The position numbers and the translations under genes are program-made. Below the pieces are notes generated by a model, which did not search any database, had not been told where the DNA came from, and worked only from the letters and a program-made list of their open reading frames with translations. A stretch of 15,946 nucleotides of DNA, taken from contig JBKCPL010000009.1 of the NCBI GenBank assembly GCA_046309355.1, forward strand, positions 1 through 15,946, written 5' to 3'. Position 1 is the stretch's first letter. Each line of letters begins with the position of its first letter. Origin of the DNA: CAYSBE01 sp046309355 (GTDB lineage: Bacteria; Bacteroidota; Bacteroidia; UKL13-3). Below are positions 1 through 7,588 of the stretch, piece after piece.

Positions 1-507
1 AAACGGTTTTAATTCGGTTGCCAAAAAACGGAGGTAATTATCTGATTGGGGTTTAAAACGGCCATTGCTTCGCCCGGTCATTTTTAACTGAGCCGAAACG
101 GTATCCTGTTCTGTTCGGTTAAGAAAAAGTTCATAAGGGAGTTGGGGGAAATAGTCGGGATGCCTGTTTACGCCACTGTTCCATATTCCTACCACTATAA
201 ACGGACGCACCTTGCCAGAAAGCATAAGTTGTGTGGCTGTTGCTGCCATATTCCACGATTGCTTGTTCCATGTCGTTGCAGAGTCGAACAGCATTTGTCC
301 ATCGTGCATATACAGTACAGCATATTTTACCGTATCGCTGTAGCCGTCAGGTAACCAAATATCAATGATTCGTTCGCCAGCGTACGCAGATTTAAAGTGC
401 TCCATGCGTATAATTTTACCGGCCGATACTTTAGGCAGCGGTTGGCCTGCAGAAGCGAAAAAAGAAAGGCACCCGATTAAAAAAAACAAACTCAGTTTTG
501 GTCTCAT
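1..507 (-). CDS. Putative esterase-D-type alpha/beta hydrolase, exported (C-terminus outside window)
   Basis: Reading down from an ATG at 507, the frame stays open for 169 codons to the window edge, so the 3' part is missing. The N-terminus is a signal sequence with a lipobox-like LIGC at residues 10-13; a type I cleavage after an ASA at about residue 20 is the alternative. The mature part shows features of the esterase D/enterochelin esterase-like family (PF00756): an 'IDIWLPDGY' strand at about 47-55, 'LYMHDGQMLFD' near 64-74, and 'RPFIVVGIWNSG' near 100-111. The catalytic GxSxG serine, Asp and His would lie beyond the visible part, so activity cannot be judged. It probably hydrolyses an ester outside the cytoplasm; the substrate is unknown. 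The 145 bp upstream separate it from the pentapeptide gene. Confidence 0.85.
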   Translation of the reverse strand, partial: MRPKLSLFFLIGCLSFFASAGQPLPKVSAGKIIRMEHFKSAYAGERIIDIWLPDGYSDTVKYAVLYMHDGQMLFDSATTWNKQSWNMAATATQLMLSGKVRPFIVVGIWNSGVNRHPDYFPQLPYELFLNRTEQDTVSAQLKMTGRSNGRFKPQSDNYLRFLATELKPF

Positions 508-652
508 TATTCAACTAAAATCATATTAAATTTTATTGTCAATGCTAATGAAAAACTACGATTATAAAGTTATTGATTTACTTTACTACCAGGTTTATAT
601 TGGCATAAATCTATTGGTTTATGTGAGGTAAACATATACTAGTGTGTTTGAT

Positions 653-1216
653 TTATCTCTCTATATGCAGGTCGTACTTGCCCAATAAACCGCCCAGTGT
701 AGAGGCTGAAAACTTAGCTTTCTTCATGCGGTTATTTTCCGGATCCAATGAGAAGTTGTACGCAGTGCTGAAATCTGCTTTCTCAAGATTGGTTTGATTA
801 AATACAGCTCTGTCTAAATCGCAATGCGCAAATACTACACCCGACAGGTCAGCCTCTGTAAAATCTGCATCTTTCAATTGAGAATCCCTGAATACTATTT
901 TTTTTAGTTTAGTTTTATAAAATGAGGAATGATTTAAGTGGCAGTTGTTAAACGAAAACGATAATCCAAATACGTTGCAGGAATTAAAGGCCAGCCCCAG
1001 CATTTTACATTCATTAAATACCACATCTCTGAATGCCGTATTCGTTAACTTAGCCATACTGAAATCGCATGCCGTGAATTCGCAGTTCACAAACTTGTAG
1101 TCACTAAGGTTAGCGCCAGCAAAGGAGTAGGCATTAAACACACAATCTTCATACTCACCTTTTACTACTTCACTGCTACGGTCTATTGTTTTCCCGGAAA
1201 TATAAATTTCGCTCAT
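653..1216 (-). CDS. Pentapeptide-repeat protein (Qnr/McbG-like)
   Basis: This 187-residue protein is built of five-residue A(D/N)LxF-type repeats from about residue 20 to 150, for example 'AYSFAGANLSDYKF', 'DADFTEADLSGVVF' and 'TNLEKADF'. Such repeats fold into a right-handed quadrilateral beta-helix. The length and the C-terminal extension after the helix ('SLDPENNRMKKAKF', then 'GLLGKYDL') resemble the Qnr/McbG/MfpA class, some members of which protect DNA gyrase by DNA mimicry. That role is inference here, since many pentapeptide proteins have none known. The frame could start earlier at 1348, but that would overlap the upstream serine hydrolase gene and adds 44 residues unlike the family. 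The ATG at 1216 directly precedes 'SEIYISGKT', the expected N-terminus, and leaves 76 bp after the hydrolase stop. It may be co-transcribed with the hydrolase. Confidence 0.87.
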   Translation of the reverse strand: MSEIYISGKTIDRSSEVVKGEYEDCVFNAYSFAGANLSDYKFVNCEFTACDFSMAKLTNTAFRDVVFNECKMLGLAFNSCNVFGLSFSFNNCHLNHSSFYKTKLKKIVFRDSQLKDADFTEADLSGVVFAHCDLDRAVFNQTNLEKADFSTAYNFSLDPENNRMKKAKFSASTLGGLLGKYDLHIER

Positions 1217-1292
1217 TGTTGCTTTTTTTCTGTTGGGGGTATGTGGTTCATTTGTATAGTTGCGTATAAAGCACTCAAATTTCGGCACAACG

Positions 1293-2396
1293 TTAGTACT
1301 TGGCTGCCAGCGAAACGAATACATTCCACCAGTCAACTTTGCCTTCATTTTTACCCAGGCGCACTATGATTAAATCCTTTGACGGATTGACATAAATATA
1401 CTGTCCCAAAATGCCTTCGGCCATAAAATCCTGATTAGGTGTAGGTAGCCACCATTGATATTGATAGAAGGCAACACTTCCATTTGTCGTATCTGCCTTG
1501 GTTGATTCTTCTACCCATTGCTGAGAAACAATTTGTTTGCCATTCCAGTTTCCTTTGTTTTTATACAATCGCCCCAATTTCGCAAAGTCTCTTGCCCGTG
1601 CATTCAGGCAGCAGAATGTTTTTTCTATTCCATTTTTCTTTTGATCAATGCTCCACGATGCATCGTATTCCATTCCCAATGGTGTCCATATTTTTTCCTG
1701 AAGGTATGCTGTGATTGTTTTCCCTTTTAGCGAGCGTTCAAGCAGCAGGCCAAGCAATTGAGTATTGCCGCTTGCATAGTCGAATTTTGTACCCGGTTCC
1801 CGTTTTAGTTTCATCTTGCCTAAGCTTTTTCTGAGCTTAATTCCGTAATAGAACGAAGCTGCATCCGAAAGCGGATTTACATAACTTTCGCTGTACTTAA
1901 TTCCTGACGTCATTTGCAGTAGATGCTTGATGGTTACCTTTTCAAAACCGTTTTTCTGCAGCTCGGGGATGTAATTTGTCACGGGCTCATCTACAGATTT
2001 GATAAGGCCCTCATCTAGCGCACAACCAATTAACAGAGACGTCACCGATTTTGCTATCGAAAATGAAGGAACAATACTTTGTTTGTCGTATCCGCTGAAA
2101 TAGTTTTCATAGTGTATGGTATCGTTTTGAATAATAAGAAAGGCAACAGTATTGTTTTGTTTGAGGTACGTTTCGAAAGGTACATCATTGGCAGTTTTGG
2201 GGAATTTGCCCGATAGGGTTGTGTGAAACGTGAACTGTGATGAATTTGCGGTCAATGGTCTTGAATGAAATAGCGTATGATCATTAATACCTGCAAAATT
2301 ATATAGAATTAGTCGGCCGGTTTTACATGCGGTCAGCAGCAAAGTCAACCCCAGTGTTAGAGACAGTAGGCTAATTTTATTCAGGGTGCTCATCAT
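1293..2396 (-). CDS. Beta-lactamase-fold serine hydrolase, lipoprotein
   Basis: The 367-residue protein begins with a lipoprotein signal whose lipobox 'LTAC' puts the lipidated Cys at residue 24, so it should be membrane-anchored. The hydrolase domain carries the SxxK motif 'SIAK' at 113-116, with Ser113 as nucleophile and Lys116 as base, and the tyrosine motif 'YASGN' starting at Tyr207. These identify the class C beta-lactamase-related family (PF00144) that includes esterases, D-peptidases and the 6-aminohexanoate-dimer hydrolase NylB. The usual third motif (KTG or HxG) is not evident; a 'GILGQ' segment occupies that area, as in NylB-type esterases. A true beta-lactamase is therefore not the best guess. 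Two ATGs are adjacent (2396 and 2393) and either could start. It follows the membrane-protein gene by 26 bp and is probably in the same transcript. Confidence 0.88.
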   Translation of the reverse strand: MMSTLNKISLLSLTLGLTLLLTACKTGRLILYNFAGINDHTLFHSRPLTANSSQFTFHTTLSGKFPKTANDVPFETYLKQNNTVAFLIIQNDTIHYENYFSGYDKQSIVPSFSIAKSVTSLLIGCALDEGLIKSVDEPVTNYIPELQKNGFEKVTIKHLLQMTSGIKYSESYVNPLSDAASFYYGIKLRKSLGKMKLKREPGTKFDYASGNTQLLGLLLERSLKGKTITAYLQEKIWTPLGMEYDASWSIDQKKNGIEKTFCCLNARARDFAKLGRLYKNKGNWNGKQIVSQQWVEESTKADTTNGSVAFYQYQWWLPTPNQDFMAEGILGQYIYVNPSKDLIIVRLGKNEGKVDWWNVFVSLAAKY

Positions 2397-2422
2397 ACCG
2401 GATGTCTTTATCTTTCACGTAT

Positions 2423-2929
2423 TCATTTTACAGCATACAGCTCTTTCAAATATTCCAGGTAAACATGCCCACGCCTTTCAGCAAAAAAATCGAGGCACAA
2501 TACACTAGCCGCTTGAATGAATAATCCTAATCCTATGCCCCTCCAAAAGGTATCGTTCAGGGAGCTGTACATCAATGCAATGCCTAAAATGATCAGTGCT
2601 ATTTCGGTATACCTGAAAATTACAAAATTGCTCATTACCTTTTCCATTCTGGGAATTTCAAGGTTTTGTATGTTATGAGGTTCGTTTTGTATAAATGCTT
2701 CAACACGTGTAATATCTTTCGTACTTCTATTAACAATAGTATAGCCTACTACAAACTCGAGCAGGGCTACCAGTATAAACGGAATAGCTACACCGCGCCA
2801 GAAGGATGTTTTTAACACAAAAATAAAATACAGTGCCGTTGCTAATGCTATAACGCCTATGGCGATAAAAATATAGCTTTCGGCTTTTTCACCATTGAAA
2901 TACTTGACTACTGAATTCATGTTTACCAT
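2423..2929 (-). CDS. Four-helix membrane protein with internal duplication, function unknown
   Basis: I do not recognise a named family. The 168-residue protein has four hydrophobic segments, about residues 18-38, 46-66, 104-123 and 129-150. The first pair and second pair look like a duplication: each helix 1/3 is followed by a short loop with 'FWRG' (residues 43-46 and 128-131) and another helix. The middle hydrophilic stretch (about 68-100) contains 'EPHNIQNLEIPRM'. It is almost certainly an inner-membrane protein. Translation may begin at the ATG at 2929 or at the in-frame ATG at 2920; 'MNSVVKYFNGEKAES' from the latter is an equally natural N-terminus. The next gene downstream, the serine hydrolase lipoprotein, begins 26 bp later, so the two are likely expressed together. 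Confidence 0.75.
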   Translation of the reverse strand: MVNMNSVVKYFNGEKAESYIFIAIGVIALATALYFIFVLKTSFWRGVAIPFILVALLEFVVGYTIVNRSTKDITRVEAFIQNEPHNIQNLEIPRMEKVMSNFVIFRYTEIALIILGIALMYSSLNDTFWRGIGLGLFIQAASVLCLDFFAERRGHVYLEYLKELYAVK

Positions 2930-2970
2930 TTTTAAAGTTTATATATTCTAATACGATTTAATTGCAACTT

Positions 2971-2993
2971 GTTAGGCTGCTCCCTTGTTATGC
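2971..2993 (-). repeat. Partial attC-like element (GCATAAC and GCCTAAC boxes)
   Basis: On the minus strand, 26 bp after the stop of the DUF6713-like gene, a GCATAAC box is followed 9 bp later by GCCTAAC. The surrounding CCC(T/G)TGTTATGC on the plus strand matches the ends of the two inverted-repeat modules at 12.9 and 15.07 kb. No opposing arm is visible before the next gene, so this would be a truncated or decayed copy. It could also be chance. Confidence 0.3.
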
Positions 2994-3018
2994 GATGGCC
3001 ATTTTGCTCGACTAATTT

Positions 3019-3372
3019 TTATGCAATTAAGTCGATTAACCCGCATAAACCAGCTCCAATTATAATTGTCCACGAAATCCAGTCCTTGAATTCATTTTTT
3101 TTGTTTTTAAGATATAAAACATGAAGTCCTAAGTGAATAATCATAAATATATTGAATCCTTTAACAAACCCTTCAAGGTCATTACTGCTTGTCAGTTGCC
3201 AAAATATGAAAAAGAACAGCGGGATATGAGCAAATATAAATACACTGTATCCAGCTTTGTCGCTAAGCAAAGAAAGTCCGGGGAAAATTCTCCATTCTTT
3301 GCAACGAATGGCGTCCATTTCATGCATTGTAAGTAGTGTGAGCCCCAAGTAAAAGAAAATGTGTTCAATCAT
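3019..3372 (-). CDS. Small integral membrane protein, DUF6713-like
   Basis: The 117-residue product has hydrophobic segments at about residues 3-16, 43-60, 72-88 and 98-116, so it sits in the membrane. A conserved-looking 'MHEMDAIRCKEWR' follows the first segment (His17, Glu18, Asp20, Glu26), and 'FPGLS' comes next. This His/Glu/Asp cluster recalls the family I know as DUF6713, which has no established function; the cluster could bind a metal or be structural. Later, 'IIHLGLHVLYL' adds two more histidines in a helix. It stands alone with an intergenic stretch on each side, followed downstream by a GCATAAC-type box like the attC-like modules further along. The family name is from memory and moderately certain; the membrane call is firm. 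Confidence 0.75.
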   Translation of the reverse strand: MIEHIFFYLGLTLLTMHEMDAIRCKEWRIFPGLSLLSDKAGYSVFIFAHIPLFFFIFWQLTSSNDLEGFVKGFNIFMIIHLGLHVLYLKNKKNEFKDWISWTIIIGAGLCGLIDLIA

Positions 3373-3442
3373 TAATTGTGTATTTTATTTATGTAGTTCG
3401 GCTGTTGTAATTTAGGTTTACTGATTCATACATGTCGTCTTC

Positions 3443-3580
3443 CTATCGCTGGCAGGTTCGTACGTTCCGAGTAGTTTTGTTTGGGAGTTAATCCCGGTAG
3501 CTTTTGGGTCTATTGGCCAGCAAACGCCTTCGATTATAAAAGTTACGCTGAAAGCTGTAGGGCTTCCTGTTCTCCGATAG
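3443..3580. repeat. Large imperfect inverted repeat between two genes
   Basis: The outer arms CTATCG (3443-3448) with CAGG (3453-3456) face CCTG (3566-3569) with CGATAG (3575-3580). Inside are two smaller inverted repeats, GGGA/TCCC (3483-3495) and AGCTTT/AAAGCT (3499-3504 with 3551-3556). The element begins 7 nt after the reductase stop and fills most of the gap before the DUF6713-like gene. It has the size of an attC site but lacks the GTTAnGC-type ends. Confidence 0.4.
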
Positions 3581-3587
3581 TATATTT

Positions 3588-4127
3588 TTAGTTAACCGCA
3601 CGTTTGTAGTGGAGTTGAGTTAGTCCGGTATCAAATGTTTTTACGTTTACAAGTTTCAGTAGTTGTTCAGGTCTGCCGTCTTTAAAAAGTCTTATTCCGT
3701 TACCGACCATTATTGGAATTACCGAAATGATAATCTCGTCCAGCAAGTCATTCTTCAAAAGTTCGTGTACAATCTCAGCACCACCGTCACAATATATATT
3801 TTTCCCATGCTCACTTTTTAATTTATATACTAAGTCAGTTAAGTTGCCCGTGTAAAAAACTGTTTTACCGATTGATGGCCTCGCTGTCCTTGTAAGGATA
3901 TAAGCGTATTTGTCTGCGTGTGGAAAATTGCCAACGTGTTTCATCACCCAATCATACGTTTTCCTCCCTAGTATTACCGTGTCAATGGTTGAAACAAAAT
4001 GCGAGTAGCCGTAATCTTCTCCTTCTTTCTCCACTAGTGTTAGAAAACTCAAGTCGTCATTTGGTTTGGAGATATATCCATCCAAACTCATGGCGATGTA
4101 AAGAATAATTTGTCTGTTAGTAGTCAT
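3588..4127 (-). CDS. Dihydrofolate reductase family protein (RibD C-terminal domain type)
   Basis: The 179-residue protein matches the DHFR-like fold shared with the RibD C-terminal domain (PF01872), as in the YwjB/YyaP group. Visible hallmarks are 'IAMSLDGYIS' (11-20), 'VILGRKTYDW' (51-60), the nucleotide-binding 'CDGGAEIV' (113-120), and 'LLDEIIISVIPIMVGNG' towards the end. These proteins bind NAD(P)H in the cytoplasm and reduce pteridine or pyrimidine-like substrates, but most members, including this one, have no assigned substrate. The frame is open further to a TTG at 4148, but the ATG at 4127 gives 'MTTNRQIILY', the normal family N-terminus, and is preferred. No gene is coupled to it: a repeat-rich gap lies upstream and an inverted repeat just downstream. 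Confidence 0.9.
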   Translation of the reverse strand: MTTNRQIILYIAMSLDGYISKPNDDLSFLTLVEKEGEDYGYSHFVSTIDTVILGRKTYDWVMKHVGNFPHADKYAYILTRTARPSIGKTVFYTGNLTDLVYKLKSEHGKNIYCDGGAEIVHELLKNDLLDEIIISVIPIMVGNGIRLFKDGRPEQLLKLVNVKTFDTGLTQLHYKRAVN

Positions 4128-4472
4128 CTGTTTATCGCAAATCAGCAACTAGTAGATAAATGCGAATGCTGAATCATTTCGTAAAAAAATGTAGACAAGT
4201 TTACATTAAAAAACTCGTTTCGACACATAACTTAAGGATGTTGACGCATATTATTTTAAATCTCCGTTTTTACTTATAAGCTTTTTGCATAAGCATTGTA
4301 TTTGTCAGTATCACAGCATACTGGCTTTTACGTCCCTGCTACCGAATCCTTACGCGTGGCATGTTGTTTACCCTAAAGCTTTCCATAGTGCAGTTGATAT
4401 TAGTACTTCCTCGTTTTCACGCATTACACTTCTTGTGCCTTTCTACGGGTTGCCTGAGAACAGGGGTGCGTA
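4128..4472. other. 345-bp intergenic region
   Basis: I see no credible gene here. The part next to the DUF4097 gene is copy A of the dispersed repeat (4331-4470). The rest (4128-4330) is AT-rich and should hold the promoter of the reductase gene, but I could not find a clear TTTG/TAnnTTTG pair in it. Confidence 0.6.
4331..4470 (-). repeat. Dispersed intergenic repeat, copy A
   Basis: About 140 bp align with 7782-7920 at roughly 75-80% identity by eye, including the uninterrupted blocks GGCATGTTGT, CCTAAAGCTTTCC, CGTTTTCACGCATTACACT and ACGGGTTGC, plus GAGAACAGGG. It ends 2 bp before the stop codon of the DUF4097 gene, so it forms that gene's 3' untranslated region. The strand given is that of the flanking gene. 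No transposase or intact hairpin terminator is evident. Confidence 0.8.
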
Positions 4473-5720
4473 TCAGCGAATCTTCACATTGCCATAATCA
4501 GTTTTTATAGAAATATTCACAGGTCCATTTCCGGTCTTTATTTTATCACCACCCTCAATGATTATATCTTTTCGCTTCATCTTAATTTTTCCGTAATCTG
4601 TTTTCGCATCCAGTGAGAAATCCTGAATTGGATTTAGCAGTTCTAAGTCAACATCTCCATAATCAGTGCTGATATTGCAGTGGTCTTTGGCTGAAATGCC
4701 CTCGGCTTTTACGTCTCCATAGTCGGTATGCACATCAAATGCCCCTGAACCATTATTCAGTGTGATATCGCCATAGTTACTATTCAAACGTACACCTCCG
4801 CTTACATCAGTTGCATGGATGCTACCATAGTCAGTATTTAACTGAACCGTGCTTTTATTGAGCGAGGCAACAGATATATCACCATAATCCGTATGTATCT
4901 CTACCGGAAGATTTTCAGGTATCTCAAATAATGCTGAGTCTTTATAAGAGGAAATGACCATTCCTATTGAAAACCCACCTGACCTAGTTGTTTTTATTGT
5001 TAGTACGGAGTCTGTCAGTTCATACTGAACTTTACACGAATTGCTACCTTTGCTTACATACAGGCCTTTCACTTTTGATTCATATACGTAACGCATGAAC
5101 ACATCATCTCTGCTACTGCCTGTAATCACAATTCTTTTGTTGTAATTCCCTTTGAAAACAAGCTTTTTCACACCTTTAAAGAGTGTGTCAATCTGCAATA
5201 CATTTTTGCTGTCAATCCACCCACCACGTGTATTAACGGCCCTATAGGTAGTAGGTTCGGGAGAATTAAACATGGCGGTGGAAAGCGATATGTGTGAGTC
5301 AGGCATTTTATCGGTTTCCTTATTAATTTCTGTTATGAGTGGCATTTTCCGATTCACTGTTCTGTGTTGCACTGTATGTTTTTCATGATGCATGCCCTCT
5401 TTTTGAATAGGAGGTTGAACAATGCGGTCGATTAAATTAGTAGTGGCAGGGGATTCTGAAGCGGTTGGAGCGTCTATTTGATCGTGAAGAGGTTTGATTT
5501 CCCTGGTAGTCACGTAAAAATACGATGCGCCAATAAGGGTAGCTGTAATAAGTGTGCTCATAGTAATTTTAATTTTAAGGTTATGTGTTTTTGTTTTCGG
5601 TTTAGATACGGTTGATGATTCTGCTGCATGTATCCAGGCAGTTACTTCTGCTATGTCGGTTGTTACTTTTTCCTCACGCAGCACTGTGAACAGATGATTT
5701 AATGTTTCTTCTGAGTTCAT
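4473..5720 (-). CDS. Membrane-anchored DUF4097-like protein, probable partner of the sigma factor
   Basis: The 415-residue protein has a short cytoplasmic N-terminus (1-50), one membrane helix at about 52-71, a low-complexity linker (80-150), and an extracytoplasmic domain. The C-terminal part repeats the motif (T/S)(D/N)YG(D/S/K/N)(I/V) seven times, at residues 277, 296, 314, 332, 352, 374 and 407, mostly 18-22 residues apart. This is the pattern of DUF4097/adhesin-like parallel beta-helix domains. The gene begins 6 bp after the ECF sigma gene, so the pair is surely co-transcribed. The single-pass topology with a small cytoplasmic tail suggests an anti-sigma factor, but the N-terminus has no zinc-binding HxxxCxxC motif, so that role is inferred from position only. 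A cell-surface sensor or structural role is the alternative. Confidence 0.85.
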   Translation of the reverse strand: MNSEETLNHLFTVLREEKVTTDIAEVTAWIHAAESSTVSKPKTKTHNLKIKITMSTLITATLIGASYFYVTTREIKPLHDQIDAPTASESPATTNLIDRIVQPPIQKEGMHHEKHTVQHRTVNRKMPLITEINKETDKMPDSHISLSTAMFNSPEPTTYRAVNTRGGWIDSKNVLQIDTLFKGVKKLVFKGNYNKRIVITGSSRDDVFMRYVYESKVKGLYVSKGSNSCKVQYELTDSVLTIKTTRSGGFSIGMVISSYKDSALFEIPENLPVEIHTDYGDISVASLNKSTVQLNTDYGSIHATDVSGGVRLNSNYGDITLNNGSGAFDVHTDYGDVKAEGISAKDHCNISTDYGDVDLELLNPIQDFSLDAKTDYGKIKMKRKDIIIEGGDKIKTGNGPVNISIKTDYGNVKIR

Positions 5721-5726
5721 TTTATA

Positions 5727-6233
5727 TCATTTGGTTTCAACTGACTGTAGATGTTCGGTAAGTTCTTTTCTTCCCCTGCTTAGGCGTTGTTTAACTGCGG
5801 ATTCACTCAGGTTTACTATAGGCATAATTTCCCTGATAGAAAACCCGGATATTTCAAAAAGAATAATGCAATCCCGTGTGGTCGTGTCCAGTTTATTCAG
5901 TTGCACATACAAATTTTTTATTTCCAGTTTTTTCTCAATTCCTAATTCGTCAGACTGTATATGCCCGAATTGTTCTGATAACAACTCCACGTATTCTGCT
6001 CTTTTTTTTCTTCGTTGATTTGACAATAGTCTGGCCGCAGTTCCGAATAAAAAGTGCAAAAATGCCTCCGTTGATTTGACCTCATCAAATTTTTCAAAGG
6101 CAATAAGCAGTGTATCGTGCATAATATCTTTGAAATAAAATTCACCATACGCACGCGTTTTACAGTAGCGCTCAAAACGTTCATGAACGGGAGCATAAAC
6201 CTGCATAAAACGTTCTTGTTTGGAAAATTTCAT
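5727..6233 (-). CDS. ECF-type RNA polymerase sigma factor
   Basis: This 168-residue sigma-70 family protein has region 2 at about residues 12-78 ('FKDIMHDTLLIAFEKF' and an 'LLSNQRRKKR' end) and region 4 at about 105-157. Region 4 carries the helix-turn-helix 'GFSIREIMPIVNLSESAVKQ' with the terminal 'RLSRGRKEL'. The short linker and absence of region 1/3 make it an extracytoplasmic-function factor, directing RNA polymerase to a small regulon. An upstream GTG at 6266 would extend it by 11 residues; the ATG at 6233 fits the family length better. It is followed after 6 bp by the DUF4097 membrane protein, the likely regulator that holds it at the membrane. Such pairs often control their own promoter, but I found no recognisable promoter upstream. 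Confidence 0.92.
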   Translation of the reverse strand: MKFSKQERFMQVYAPVHERFERYCKTRAYGEFYFKDIMHDTLLIAFEKFDEVKSTEAFLHFLFGTAARLLSNQRRKKRAEYVELLSEQFGHIQSDELGIEKKLEIKNLYVQLNKLDTTTRDCIILFEISGFSIREIMPIVNLSESAVKQRLSRGRKELTEHLQSVETK

Positions 6234-6313
6234 TCGGGATTTTAGTAGTAAGTGTAACTGCGCCACTCAAAGTGACAGTGTAATATAGAATAATTCGTAA
6301 GAAGAATGAAAGT

Positions 6314-6330
6314 GTATTGAATATCAATAC
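6314..6330. promoter_or_regulatory. 17-bp palindrome upstream of the sigma gene
   Basis: GTATTG and CAATAC form perfect 6-bp arms around AATAT. It lies about 80 bp before the sigma-factor ATG and 100 bp after the upstream esterase stop. It may be a regulator site. On the plus strand it is followed by GTTTATTTTTTAT, so a terminator for that strand is possible, although no plus-strand gene needs one. Confidence 0.3.
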
Positions 6331-6433
6331 GTTTATTTTTTATCGCATGCCTAATATGCTTGTTAGTCTGCGGCAGGAATAGCAATATTTTATTAAGATG
6401 TGATAGCGTGACTTAGAGCCCAAGTGCGTACAC

Positions 6434-7588
6434 TTATTGCTCTTTGACTAGCTTAATACTTCTGTAGTCCGATTTGAGTATGTAAATACCGATAAGCAAT
6501 TCAGAGAAGTCTTTTTCTTCCACGTTTTCACCAGACCAAACTACTTGTCCCATATAATTAAGTAGCGTATACATTTCGCCCGGTATTTTATAGGTTAAGC
6601 GGATGTAGTTCACAAAAGGATTTGGATACACCCATTGTTGTTTCTGCCGTTCATACACATCATCGTTTCCGGTAATGTGGCATCCAAGTGTGTATTTCTG
6701 AAAAAATACCCATAGTAGGTCTGTAGCACTTATCTGAGTAGAAACAGGGTTATTATTTGGGTTACCACCTGGCCAGCTATGGCTGCCATCTGATGTGGCA
6801 TAATGATGGATTTCTACATTACATGAACAGTTATGTATTTTAATGAAGTCGTAATTCGTTCCGTTTCCGTTTATAATTGTGTCTATGGATTGGCAATCAT
6901 TTTTCTGTGACCATAAAGTCATTGTGCTGTCCTGCGATGGAAAATATAATGTCGTTAATGGAGGAGCACCACCCATACCACCGGTATATGGAACAATCGG
7001 GTCAACCTTGGAATGAAAGCTAATAACAGGAATTTTATTTGTCGGATTGCAAGGAAAATACATGTGTGAGCACGCATTAGGGGCTATGGCTGCAAAACGA
7101 TGGCTCAATTCGCAAGCTAGTCTGTAACAAAGCATTCCGCCATTTGATGTACCTGTGGCATACACCCGTGTTGTGTCAATTGAATAATTTGAGAATAATG
7201 TATCTAATAAATTATCAATGAAGCCAATATCATCAACGTTTAGATTCGTTGCAGGCGGACAACAGTTACCTGCATTCCAGGAGCGGTTCTGATTAAATAC
7301 CATTCCTTCCGGATACACTACTATGAAACCCGCACTGTCTGCTTTTTCCGAGAGTTTGCTTTGGTATGCAAATGCTGTCCATCCCAGTGAACTGCTTGCT
7401 GCCTGCTGCCCGCCATGTAAACCAATAACTAGTGGATAACGCATGTTAGAATGGTAGCCGGCCGGTAAATGAGTATTGTATTTTCTCCAGTAACCACCAA
7501 CGTATATACTGTCATAGATATCTGCCTGAGCATACACAAACGTGGCTGAAACCAGTAAAAAGAAAATCGAAGTATTAATTGATTTCAT
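6434..7588 (-). CDS. Secreted PHB-depolymerase/feruloyl-esterase-like hydrolase with T9SS sorting domain
   Basis: From the ATG at 7588 the protein is 384 residues: a signal peptide ending 'VYAQ' (about 1-21), an alpha/beta hydrolase domain, and a C-terminal type IX sorting domain. Catalytic features fit the esterase_PHB/LpqC/carbohydrate esterase 1 group: 'LHGG' (57-60, oxyanion region), 'GTSNGG' (nucleophile Ser148), 'KVDPIVPY' (Asp196) and 'GSHSWPGG' (His270). Cysteine pairs suggest disulfides. The 'YPNP' at about 321 begins the Por sorting domain, so it should be exported and attached to the surface or released. Likely substrates are ester-linked phenolics on plant polysaccharide or polyesters. 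The frame also opens at a TTG at 7621, but that would place 11 residues before the signal peptide. A second family member lies at the other end of the window. Confidence 0.9.
   Translation of the reverse strand: MKSINTSIFFLLVSATFVYAQADIYDSIYVGGYWRKYNTHLPAGYHSNMRYPLVIGLHGGQQAASSSLGWTAFAYQSKLSEKADSAGFIVVYPEGMVFNQNRSWNAGNCCPPATNLNVDDIGFIDNLLDTLFSNYSIDTTRVYATGTSNGGMLCYRLACELSHRFAAIAPNACSHMYFPCNPTNKIPVISFHSKVDPIVPYTGGMGGAPPLTTLYFPSQDSTMTLWSQKNDCQSIDTIINGNGTNYDFIKIHNCSCNVEIHHYATSDGSHSWPGGNPNNNPVSTQISATDLLWVFFQKYTLGCHITGNDDVYERQKQQWVYPNPFVNYIRLTYKIPGEMYTLLNYMGQVVWSGENVEEKDFSELLIGIYILKSDYRSIKLVKEQ

Noticed and set aside
142..354. Plus-strand open frame opposite the esterase
   Set aside because: The minus-strand esterase frame covering it has clear family motifs; the plus-strand product has none.
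1217..1348. N-terminal extension of the pentapeptide protein to an ATG at 1348
   Set aside because: It overlaps the end of the serine hydrolase gene by 56 bp and its sequence has no pentapeptide repeats. The ATG at 1216 fits the family.
1293..2396. True antibiotic beta-lactamase
   Set aside because: The SxxK and tyrosine motifs are present, but the KTG-type third motif is missing, and lipoprotein serine hydrolases of this kind are usually esterases or peptidases.
4285..4497. Plus-strand open frame over repeat copy A
   Set aside because: It runs over an intergenic repeat and the end of the DUF4097 gene, and the matching frame is not kept in copy B.
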